Shown here piece by piece: positions 1 through 6,572 of a stretch of DNA of 64,000 nucleotides. The translations under genes were made by a program, and so were the position numbers. The stretch spans positions 62,001 through 126,000 of the forward strand of contig CACZZZ010000008.1 in assembly GCA_902785825.1 (NCBI GenBank). Direction: 5' to 3'. The number at the start of each line of letters is the position of its first letter. The stretch's first letter is position 1. The notes beneath the pieces were generated by a model that searched no databases, was not told the origin of the DNA, and worked only from the letters and a program-made list of their open reading frames with translations. This DNA is from an uncultured Bacteroidia bacterium. Its GTDB lineage: Bacteria > Bacteroidota > Bacteroidia > Bacteroidales > UBA932.

Positions 1-2
1 TG

Positions 3-743
3 CTGATCCCGTTCCTTGGCACTGCCATGGGATCCGCCTTTGTTTTTTTCATGAGAAAGGAAATGCCGGAGAGACTTCAGAAAATCCTGCTCGGCTTTGC
101 TTCCGGAGTCATGGTGGCGGCATCCGTGTGGTCCCTGATCATCCCGGCTATTGAGATGGGAACCGGCAAAATGGCTGTCGTACCAGTAACGGTCGGTCTG
201 CTTGCCGGATTCGCCTTCCTCCTCTTTATCGACCAAGTGACCCCGCATATCCACCCGGTCGGTGGCCCGGAAGGCCCCAAGAGCAAACTATCCCGCACGA
301 CGATGCTCGCCCTGGCTGTCACAATCCATAATTTCCCCGAGGGAATGGCCGTGGGAGTCGCTTTGGCAGGCGCCCTGACATCGGACTTCAGCATGGCCGG
401 AGCCATAGCCCTTTCATTGGGAATAGCGATACAGAATGTCCCGGAGGGCGCGATAATATCCATGCCGCTGCGAGCCGCCGGCAACAGCCGGTGGAAGTCA
501 TTCATGATAGGCTCTTTAAGCGGAATCGTGGAGCCCCTGGGCGGAGCGCTTGTGCTGCTCCTGGCCTCAGTGGCAACATCCACTATGCCTTACATGCTGC
601 CATTCGCCGCTGGCGCGATGCTCTATGTCGTTATAGAAGAATTGGTTCCCGAGGCTTCACAGGGAGAGCATTCCAATTTGTCCACCATTGGTTTCGCAAT
701 CGGATTCGCGTTAATGATGGTTCTCGACGTGGTCCTGGGATAA
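3..743 (+). CDS. ZIP family metal transporter, 5'-truncated by window edge
   Basis: Inner-membrane divalent metal (zinc/iron type) permease of the ZIP/GufA-ZupT group. The frame stays open to the window edge (LIPFLGTAMGSA precedes the first internal Met at 27), so the true start lies upstream and at least 246 residues are visible. Strongly hydrophobic with about seven visible membrane segments. The two signature metal-site motifs are present: HNFPEG in the middle of the protein and NVPEG about 45 residues later, plus a short His/Pro loop (TPHIHP) between helices as in the family. The stop is 3 nt from the end of the convergent minus-strand gene, so the 3' ends nearly touch. Exact metal preference cannot be told from sequence. 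Confidence 0.9.
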   Translation: MIPFLGTAMGSAFVFFMRKEMPERLQKILLGFASGVMVAASVWSLIIPAIEMGTGKMAVVPVTVGLLAGFAFLLFIDQVTPHIHPVGGPEGPKSKLSRTTMLALAVTIHNFPEGMAVGVALAGALTSDFSMAGAIALSLGIAIQNVPEGAIISMPLRAAGNSRWKSFMIGSLSGIVEPLGGALVLLLASVATSTMPYMLPFAAGAMLYVVIEELVPEASQGEHSNLSTIGFAIGFALMMVLDVVLG

Positions 744-746
744 AGG

Positions 747-1991
747 CTATTCGCTCCATCCATCCCTGGTGCGATAGACCATTCGGCCAAGATCAGTATC
801 GAAATATGGATAGCCAAGGTCGACCAGATGGGTCGGCCTTGACTTTGTGGGTCCTGTCTTGGGAGCGATGAGATTCTCTGAACGGAACCACTCTCCGGCT
901 CCCTCACTGAGGTCTCCCCAGATATTCCCTTCGTACGTCTTCCACGTCACGGAATCTATAAGGTAATATGAGATATATCCCCGGAACCGGCCGCCGCCGA
1001 CATCCTTGGCGATCCAGTCGCAGTACCACACGTCCTCGTCGCCCTCCTCGCAATTGAAGTCGATGATGCTCACCGTGTTGAGCTGGCCTCCGCCAAAGGT
1101 CAAGGCTCTCCTGACATGTTCGGCGCAGCAATTGACAAGAGTCAAGTTGTGGATGCCAGTTGTGTTCCGGGAACCTTCCCCGATACTGTCAAGGTCATCA
1201 ATCTCGCCGAAAGCGAAGCCGTACAGGCAACGCTGGGCAGTACACTGCTCCATGATCAGATGCTCGCCCGCGATGTGAAAAGCCGTACCGAGACCGATCA
1301 GTTTGCAATGGGATATGAAATAATTGAAACCATTATTGCCTCCGTTGCAGGCCCGGATCCCGACGCAGCGGGGATTAAGGCCCTCGGTGCTGTCGAAGTT
1401 GCCGCCGGAGACCATGAATATATTCCTCACACTCATCTCGGAAGCATACTTTCCGTCAATCACTACCAGTCTTTTGGTATAGCCAGGGATAATGAAGGAC
1501 AAGTCGAAAATGTTGTAATTGGCAAGGGAATATATCCACGAAGGCTCGCTGCCGATGATGGAGATGTCGTCATCCTCCGTGAAAGTGTCGTAAAGTTCCT
1601 TGGTGAGCACGATCTCCGCCCCGTCATGGTTGGAGTTGAACGACAGGTTCGTGGCCTTACGGGCACCTCCAACTCCCTCAAGTGTGACAAGCCCGGGCTT
1701 ATGTGGAAAGAATATACCGTATTTGTAGGTTTTCCCGTTCCGCTTGATCTCAGTGAGCGAATTGACATAATATGTCCCGGGCAACAGGGTTATCTTCCCT
1801 CCCCTGGCCGAGGCCAGACCGTCTATAAGGCTGTTGAGCAAGGCGCAATCAGTTTTTCCGTCGCAGACATAATCAGCGGACCGCTTGTCAGCGGCAGAAG
1901 AGTTTGACGCGGCGACAAGGATCAGAGACCCTTTGGCGCTTATTGGCATTGTGGCGAATATAACCACCAATAGTAATATAAAACGTTTCAT
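747..1991 (-). CDS. Secreted pectin-lyase-fold (right-handed beta-helix) protein
   Basis: 414 residues with a Sec signal peptide (hydrophobic residues 4-18, then SAKG). Residues about 38-85 (CDGKTDCALLNSLID, then GGKITLLPGTYYV) match the start of many pectate-lyase-like or tail-spike proteins, where a counted D/L-rich segment precedes the first beta-helix coils. The middle is rich in short N/G/F-containing strands typical of parallel beta-helices. The C-terminus (YPYFDTDLGRMVYRTRDGW) resembles the FDTTLGKPI..NG..W tail seen in phage and prophage structural proteins of Bacteroidota. No catalytic residues can be assigned. It could be a polysaccharide-binding or -cleaving enzyme or a domesticated tail-spike. 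The SRP RNA gene lies just upstream on the same strand. Confidence 0.75.
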   Translation of the reverse strand: MKRFILLLVVIFATMPISAKGSLILVAASNSSAADKRSADYVCDGKTDCALLNSLIDGLASARGGKITLLPGTYYVNSLTEIKRNGKTYKYGIFFPHKPGLVTLEGVGGARKATNLSFNSNHDGAEIVLTKELYDTFTEDDDISIIGSEPSWIYSLANYNIFDLSFIIPGYTKRLVVIDGKYASEMSVRNIFMVSGGNFDSTEGLNPRCVGIRACNGGNNGFNYFISHCKLIGLGTAFHIAGEHLIMEQCTAQRCLYGFAFGEIDDLDSIGEGSRNTTGIHNLTLVNCCAEHVRRALTFGGGQLNTVSIIDFNCEEGDEDVWYCDWIAKDVGGGRFRGYISYYLIDSVTWKTYEGNIWGDLSEGAGEWFRSENLIAPKTGPTKSRPTHLVDLGYPYFDTDLGRMVYRTRDGWSE

Positions 1992-2008
1992 ATTCCTAAA
2001 ACAAAAAA

Positions 2009-2105
2009 GGGAAAGCTACGCACGTCGCACCGCTACAACCTCCTACCCTTGCTGCCTTCCGGCCCTGGGGGGATTCAGAGGGAGCTGGTCGCGTACGACT
2101 TTCCC
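2009..2105 (-). ncRNA. ffs: Signal recognition particle RNA (4.5S/small SRP RNA)
   Basis: On the minus strand the conserved Ffh-binding hairpin is unmistakable: CCAGGGCCGGAAGGCAGCAA (GCCGGAAGGCAGC core, GGAA tetraloop with the asymmetric internal loop). The outer ends pair: GGGAAAG at 2105-2099 with CTTTCCC at 2015-2009, then CGTACGC-type pairing inside, giving one hairpin of about 97 nt, the usual size for the Alu-less bacterial SRP RNA. A T-run follows the 3' end on the minus strand (A-run at 2003-2008 on plus), consistent with an intrinsic terminator. Ends are inferred from base pairing and could shift by a few nt. Confidence 0.93.
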
Positions 2106-2118
2106 CAGCGCGAATATA

Positions 2119-2601
2119 CTATTTTTCGTTGAAACTGTCAAAAATGAATGGAAGGATGTCATCCACTCTGGAGAATTTCCAGGCTTTATCCGTACCAAAC
2201 ATTATGACACTCATCGGCTTCCCGCTAAGGGTCTGATATTCGGCCATAACCTGCCTGCAAGCTCCGCAAGGAGTGCAAGGGGTATCCGCTACAGAATGGC
2301 TGAATCCCCCGACAATCGCAATTGATAGCATCGCTTTGCCAGGATAGTTTGCACTGGCTGCAAACATCGCCGTACGCTCAGCACAAAGACCAGAAGGGTA
2401 AGCCGCATTCTCCTGGTTAGAACCTCTCACGACAATTCCATTATCAAGAAGCACGGCGGCTCCAACATTGAAATGGGAATATGGAGCGTACGAACCTTTT
2501 TGGGCTTCGATAGCTTCCTTGACCAGCATCTGGTCAGTCGGGTCCATTTCTTCTATTGACGAGTATTCCTCATAGGTGATGTCGAGATTGACGGTCTTCA
2601 T
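2119..2601 (-). CDS. cdd: Cytidine deaminase
   Basis: Deaminates cytidine and deoxycytidine to uridine in pyrimidine salvage. 160 residues. The zinc-site motifs are intact: NAAYPSGLCAERTAMFAA (C-A-E, catalytic Glu) and TPCTPCGACRQVMAE (PCxxC). The reading frame is open further upstream, but the start at 2601 (MKTVNLDITYEEY) fits family length and lies downstream of a TATATTTG -7 box at 2629-2636. The gene is divergent from mnmA with overlapping promoter regions and precedes the SRP RNA on the same strand. Confidence 0.95.
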   Translation of the reverse strand: MKTVNLDITYEEYSSIEEMDPTDQMLVKEAIEAQKGSYAPYSHFNVGAAVLLDNGIVVRGSNQENAAYPSGLCAERTAMFAASANYPGKAMLSIAIVGGFSHSVADTPCTPCGACRQVMAEYQTLSGKPMSVIMFGTDKAWKFSRVDDILPFIFDSFNEK

Positions 2602-2628
2602 GCGCTCTGAATTTGTTTGTGGCGATGT

Positions 2629-2674
2629 CAAATATAACAATAATTGTTCAAAATCCATCAATTGCGTATCTTTG
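2629..2674. promoter_or_regulatory. Divergent Bacteroidota-type promoters for cdd and mnmA
   Basis: Plus strand: TTG at 2644-2646, 20-nt spacer, TATCTTTG at 2667-2674, matching the Bacteroidota -33 TTTG / -7 TAnnTTTG pattern. Transcription would start about 2 nt before the mnmA ATG at 2683, making its mRNA nearly leaderless. Minus strand: TATATTTG (plus 2629-2636), 27 nt before the cdd ATG, with a TTG (plus 2659-2661) about 22 nt further up. The two promoters interleave, so they may compete. Confidence 0.6.
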
Positions 2675-2682
2675 CGGGTGTT

Positions 2683-4188
2683 ATGAAGGTTTGCGTAGGT
2701 CTTTCCGGTGGTGTTGACTCTTCTGTTGCGGCCCTGCTCCTCAAGCGGCAAGGCTACGACGTTTTCGCCATGTTCATGCAGAACTGGCACGATGCGGATG
2801 CCACACTTCATGGCGACTGCGAGTGGGAGGAGGACCGATTCGTGGCCGAGCTGGTTGCCCGCAAGATCGGAATCCCCTTCTATTTCGTAGATCTTTCCAA
2901 GGAATATCGCCAGCGGGTCGTGGACTACATGTTCAATGAATATTCCGCGGGACGCACCCCGAATCCGGACGTGCTTTGCAACCGGGAGATAAAATTCGAT
3001 GCCTTTTACGAGGCGGCCCGAAGACTAGGGGCCGACATGGTGGCTACAGGCCATTATTGCCGTAGGGCTCCGCTGCTGGACAGTGAAGGTAAGCAAGTCA
3101 TTATCAATGGGTTGCCCCAGTGGAGAATACTCGAGGGAACCGACCCGAAAAAAGACCAGAGCTATTTCCTTTGCCAGCTCACCCAAGAGCAGCTCGGCAA
3201 GGCTCTCTTCCCCATCGGTCACCTCACAAAACCCGAAGTCAGACAGATAGCCCACATCGCCGACCTTCCGTCCGCAGACAAAAAGGACTCACAGGGAATT
3301 TGTTTCGTCGGGAAAGTGGACTTGCCGACTTTCCTTAAACAGAAGCTGGAGCCAAAAGAGGGCGAAGTGGTCGAGGTTTTTGACTCCTTTTTCGAGGATA
3401 ATCAGCACTACAAGTTCGTCCATGACACTTTGGCCTCATTGCTTTCGGAGCCAGGCGATCCGCTTATGACCGCCGTCTTCGCTTCCGAAGACTCCGGTGG
3501 CGCCACCTTCAATAACCGCCCGGTTCAGACTAATGTCCGCCCAGGCGCATTGCCGCCAAAGCATCAAGAGATCGTCGAACCGGTCCCTGAGCGGAGTCGA
3601 AGGGCCAGTGACGTCCTGAAAAACATCTTCTCCCCAGCAAAACTCTCCGCCCTGAGCGACGAAGATTGGATTAGACTGTCGGAACCCGTTGATTATTCGA
3701 CGATAAAGTTCGAGACGGAAGTCTATCGCAGTGGCAAAAAGCACATCAAGAAGACCCGCTACAAGGACAACCCATGGGGCAAAGTTGTTGGCCAGCACGA
3801 CGGCGCACAATTCTACACCATCGGCCAGCGTAAAGGCCTCAACATCGGAGGCCACAAGGATTCCATATTCGTGATCGCGACTGATGTCAACTCCAACACC
3901 ATCTACGTCGGGGAAGGCCATAGCCATAAAGGCCTCTCACGTTGCTGTATCAGAATAGCTTCCGAAGACATCCACTGGATCAGACAAGACCTTGAGATGG
4001 CGGATGGCGAGATGCGGCGCTTCAGGGTGCGGGTTCGCTACCGTCAGCCCCTTCAGGACGCCTGGCTCGTCAAGCGCCCTTCAGGAATATTCATACTCTT
4101 CGATACGCCCCAGAGAGGAATATCCTCCGGCCAGTTCGCCGCCTGGTACTCAGATGACGACGAAATGCTCGGCTCCGGAGTGTACTAG
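2683..4188 (+). CDS. mnmA: tRNA-specific 2-thiouridylase MnmA, with large internal insertion
   Basis: Thiolates U34 of tRNA Lys, Glu and Gln. The start at 2683 (MKVCVGLSGGVDSSVAAL) places the PP-loop SGGVDSS at residues 8-14, as in the family, and agrees with the promoter. Catalytic cysteines are visible in NPDVLCN (about residue 101) and DSQGICFVG (about residue 209). The C-terminal half has VGQHDGAQFYTIGQRKGLNIGG and the beta-barrel domain. At 501 residues it is about 130 longer than typical MnmA. The excess lies between FLKQKLEPKEGEV and VGQHDG (about residues 232-368) and includes an in-frame palindromic repeat (3582-3606, read as VPERSRRAS). Whether the insertion is neutral cannot be told; all catalytic motifs flank it intact. 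Confidence 0.93.
   Translation: MKVCVGLSGGVDSSVAALLLKRQGYDVFAMFMQNWHDADATLHGDCEWEEDRFVAELVARKIGIPFYFVDLSKEYRQRVVDYMFNEYSAGRTPNPDVLCNREIKFDAFYEAARRLGADMVATGHYCRRAPLLDSEGKQVIINGLPQWRILEGTDPKKDQSYFLCQLTQEQLGKALFPIGHLTKPEVRQIAHIADLPSADKKDSQGICFVGKVDLPTFLKQKLEPKEGEVVEVFDSFFEDNQHYKFVHDTLASLLSEPGDPLMTAVFASEDSGGATFNNRPVQTNVRPGALPPKHQEIVEPVPERSRRASDVLKNIFSPAKLSALSDEDWIRLSEPVDYSTIKFETEVYRSGKKHIKKTRYKDNPWGKVVGQHDGAQFYTIGQRKGLNIGGHKDSIFVIATDVNSNTIYVGEGHSHKGLSRCCIRIASEDIHWIRQDLEMADGEMRRFRVRVRYRQPLQDAWLVKRPSGIFILFDTPQRGISSGQFAAWYSDDDEMLGSGVY
3582..3606 (+). repeat. Dispersed palindromic element inside mnmA
   Basis: GGTCCCTGAGCGGAGTCGAAGGGCC-type imperfect palindrome whose reverse complement reads CCCTTCGACTCCGCTCAGGG. 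It shares the CCTTCG..CT.CGCTCAGG core with the elements at 11842-11866 and 61939-61963. Such TTCG/GCTCAGG palindromes are, to my knowledge, widespread dispersed repeats in many bacterial genomes. Here it is read through in frame by mnmA. Confidence 0.7.
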
Positions 4189-4200
4189 TCCTCACCTCAA

Positions 4201-4545
4201 TCAGTGAGCCGCCACAGCCGAGCGGATGGCGTCGTTGATGAACTCGTTCATACTCTTTCCCTGAGACATCGCGACCTCAGCCGCTTTTCCATGCAGGTCA
4301 GAAGACATCCTCAACACGAACTTTCCGTTATACGGTTTCTCAGGTGTCACTCCTAATTCTTTGCAATGCTCCAGATATTGATCAATGGCTTCTTCAAAAT
4401 CTTTCTGGATAGCGGAAGCGGAATCACCCTCAAAGATGATCCCGTCTCTTCTAAGCCCAAGCACCTTCCCGAAGAAACTCCTCTCATCCTCAGAGTACTC
4501 CACACTTCCAGTGTAACCTTTATATCTAAACAATCCCATAAACAA
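4201..4545 (-). CDS. hicB: HicB family antitoxin
   Basis: 114 residues. The N-terminal half is the HicB partial-RNase-H fold (YKGYTGSVEYSEDERSFFGK, then LGLRRDGIIFEGDS and a FEEAIDQYLEHCKELG helix). The C-terminus, residues about 80-110, is a ribbon-helix-helix-like DNA-binding segment (FVLRMSSDLHGKAAEVA, then GKSMNEFINDAI). It follows hicA by 6 nt, so the order is toxin first, antitoxin second. Expected to neutralise HicA and repress the operon. An alternative start at 4539 is possible. The gene's 3' end is 12 nt from the convergent mnmA stop and marks the left border of the accessory island. Confidence 0.9.
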   Translation of the reverse strand: MFMGLFRYKGYTGSVEYSEDERSFFGKVLGLRRDGIIFEGDSASAIQKDFEEAIDQYLEHCKELGVTPEKPYNGKFVLRMSSDLHGKAAEVAMSQGKSMNEFINDAIRSAVAAH

Positions 4546-4551
4546 CAGCTT

Positions 4552-4812
4552 TTATATCAACACCTTTGTAGCCAGATAATCTCCGACTCCTTTAAGGGTT
4601 CCCTTTTTCACAACATTACCAGGGTGTGGTTTGTGCATCAAAAATGACTCGTCCCCTTTTACAAAAGCCACCCTGCTCCCCGAAGTTCCTCCCTTATTTG
4701 ACAACACGAAACCATAGTAAGAAAACACCCGTATGATTTCATCAAAAGTGAAGTCACTCGGCATACTCCAAAATCGACTAAGAAGTTTTTCTTTTACACT
4801 CATATAGTTCAA
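4552..4812 (-). CDS. hicA: HicA family toxin (mRNA interferase)
   Basis: 86 residues, or 83 if Met4 at 4803 is used. A double-stranded-RNA-binding-like fold with the HicA signature: GFVLSNKGGTSGSRVAFV followed by MHKPHPGNVVKKGTL, in which the His of HKPHP is the catalytic residue of the family. Acts as a translation-independent mRNA endonuclease. Upstream lies a perfect palindrome (4824-4841), a likely autoregulatory operator. Base composition is AT-richer than the neighbouring mnmA. Confidence 0.88.
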   Translation of the reverse strand: MNYMSVKEKLLSRFWSMPSDFTFDEIIRVFSYYGFVLSNKGGTSGSRVAFVKGDESFLMHKPHPGNVVKKGTLKGVGDYLATKVLI

Positions 4813-5334
4813 GTTTATGCAATAATACTATTTTTAGTATTAAAATCCAAATAATCAAGCCAGCACAATATACAATTAAATGCTTTGGTTAGTTTTGAAG
4901 GAGCATCGATTCAAAAAGATAGGGAAGCATCTCAATATCACTCAAACACGGCGAACAAAAGACAAAGAATAGTAGAGTGATCAAGCTATTCAAATACGTT
5001 TGATTTATTACAGTCACCTCCCAACAAAGAGTCATCCTGATGTACAGGAGGTAGATAAAGGCATAATGCCTATTCTCAAAAGAATAAACTTTATTATCTG
5101 AAATAAAGTTGTACATTTGTATTTACAATCCGATAGGAAAGCAGTTACATAAAGAAAGCGTTTAGCTTTATAAACCATCGAGGCTCAGTCGAGCTGGTAT
5201 GAATGGTTGAAATAATAATGCGATATGGATAATTGAGTTCTATTAGAGGTTTGAAGAACTTACGGAAACCCTTTACACCATCAAAGCAGCTATATCCCAA
5301 CCGGAGTTTTTGCAGATAATAATCTACCTTCGCC
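4813..5334. other. AT-rich intergenic region between hicA and hxsA
   Basis: 522 nt without a recognisable gene. It contains the hicAB palindrome at 4824-4841 and a TACATTTG -7-like box at 5112-5119 on the plus strand, without a convincing -33, that could drive the hxs operon with a leader of about 200 nt. Two minus-strand frames (4889-5116 and 5145-5444) are open, but their products match nothing I know and one runs into hxsA, so they are not called. Confidence 0.5.
4824..4841. promoter_or_regulatory. Perfect palindrome upstream of hicAB, probable operator
   Basis: AATACTA-TTTT-TAGTATT: 7-bp arms around a 4-nt spacer, ending 12 nt before the hicA start. HicB antitoxins with RHH or HTH C-termini bind such palindromes to repress their operon. 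It could alternatively form a weak hairpin in RNA. Function is inferred from position. Confidence 0.45.
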
Positions 5335-6234
5335 ATGAAAAAAAGTTTCAAAGACTTAATAAAAGGGATAGTGACTTCCTCTGTCGCAGCCATCGCAGGA
5401 GTCCACGGTGCTGATGCGGCCCCTTCAGTCACATTTAAAGACAATTCTGAGGATGTTCTGAAAGAAAAAAAGAGCTCTGTTCAGAATGATCTTAGCTATA
5501 AGTTGATGCTTAATATTACATCCGATGACGATTTCTTCCTCTCTGGTCATCGTAGTCATAGTTCGCATCGTAGCCATAGCTCTCATCGTTCGGGTTCTTC
5601 ACATTACTCGTCTTCGCATACCTCCCACTATTCTTCGTCTAGTACTTCTCGATCGTCAGGGTCATCAAATAGATCCTCAGGAAGTACGACTACCAGTTCA
5701 ACAACTTCTGGTTTGTATTCTGCGTCCTCTTCCAAGTCAACCAATTCCTTAGGAAGTCGCACAGTTACTAAAGGGATGAGTGGCGAAGACATCAAACTCT
5801 TATCAGACTTCTTCGTCAAGCTCAACTATATGACTGCGAATAATATAATGAAAAATTCGAGTGGCATCGTTGAATGCAATGAGGCAATGATTAAGGCTGC
5901 GAGAGAATATCAGGCAGACAAAGGGTTTACTATTGAAGATAAGATAACAAGTGCGACAGCATTAGCATTAAAAACGGATTCTGCTAACTATAGAAAATTA
6001 GGAAGTCGTATTATTACAGCCGGAACGACGGGGACGGATGTTTCTGAGTTAAAGAATCTTCTAATTGATCTGGGAGTCATAAAAGGAAAAAAGAAGGCAA
6101 AATATGATGAGACCCAGTTTGATGAAACTATCGCGGAAATGTTGGAGGCATACTTGACTGAGAACGGTGTCGAGTGGGCCGGAAAGGTTGATTCTCGTGT
6201 TGTGACATACTTAAAAGGAGTGCTAAATGATTGA
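5335..6234 (+). CDS. hxsA: His-Xaa-Ser repeat protein HxsA
   Basis: 299 residues and the presumed substrate of the Hxs radical-SAM system. Residues about 8-30 form a weakly hydrophobic Ala/Val/Gly stretch, possibly an export signal. Residues 72-100 hold eight H-x-S motifs (HRS HSS HRS HSS HRS in direct register, then HYS, HTS, HYS), followed by a Ser/Thr-rich linker to about residue 137. The C-terminal half has two copies of a peptidoglycan-binding-like repeat, each opening LGSR(T/I)(V/I)T.G..G.D (residues 139 and 222, 83 apart). First gene of a five-gene plus-strand operon; overlaps hxsD by 8 nt. Family assignment rests on repeat content and on the three hxs neighbours. The chemical modification and role are unknown. 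Confidence 0.9.
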   Translation: MKKSFKDLIKGIVTSSVAAIAGVHGADAAPSVTFKDNSEDVLKEKKSSVQNDLSYKLMLNITSDDDFFLSGHRSHSSHRSHSSHRSGSSHYSSSHTSHYSSSSTSRSSGSSNRSSGSTTTSSTTSGLYSASSSKSTNSLGSRTVTKGMSGEDIKLLSDFFVKLNYMTANNIMKNSSGIVECNEAMIKAAREYQADKGFTIEDKITSATALALKTDSANYRKLGSRIITAGTTGTDVSELKNLLIDLGVIKGKKKAKYDETQFDETIAEMLEAYLTENGVEWAGKVDSRVVTYLKGVLND

Positions 6235-6571
6235 TATTCTTACTGATAGAAATGGTCAAATTGTGTTATCCATTGATACATCTATCTACGATAATTGGGT
6301 CATAGATAAGGTTTTGTATTGGCTCACCGCTGATTATATCATCACACGGAGAAATAACCCTGAGACCAATATTCAAGTCATTTCGTTGTCCCTCAAAAAA
6401 GGGCATCAGCAGGTTGACTATAATACAATAAGAGAAAGGCTTAGCAACGATTTTATTGATTACAAGAATCGCCAAACTATAGCGGTGGAAACATCTAATA
6501 TCAGAGACCTTCTGTTCGCCAAAGCATTCGCGAATAGTGATGATTTTGTAGAATTCACATTCAAGGATTAA
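6227..6571 (+). CDS. hxsD: His-Xaa-Ser system protein HxsD
   Basis: 114-residue protein with no signal peptide or membrane segment. The C-terminal part (RLSNDFIDYKNRQTIAVETS, then IRDLLFAKAF) fits the conserved L.NDF.DY..R ... IR.LL..KA block of the small HxsD family. Its position between hxsA (8-nt overlap) and hxsB (1-nt gap) is the canonical cassette order. Its role is not established. As a small partner it may guide HxsA to the maturases, which is inference only. Confidence 0.85.
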   Translation: MIDILTDRNGQIVLSIDTSIYDNWVIDKVLYWLTADYIITRRNNPETNIQVISLSLKKGHQQVDYNTIRERLSNDFIDYKNRQTIAVETSNIRDLLFAKAFANSDDFVEFTFKD

Positions 6572-6572
6572 G

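Noticed and set aside
2602..2811. N-terminal extension of cytidine deaminase
   Set aside because: It runs over the divergent promoter and the start of mnmA; family length supports 2601.
4889..5116. Minus-strand frame of 75 codons upstream of hxsA
   Set aside because: Low-complexity AT-rich sequence, unknown product, no context for expression.
5545..5640. Short DNA repeats that could suggest a microsatellite or CRISPR remnant
   Set aside because: They are the codons of the H-x-S motifs in hxsA. There are no spacers or conserved repeat units of CRISPR length.
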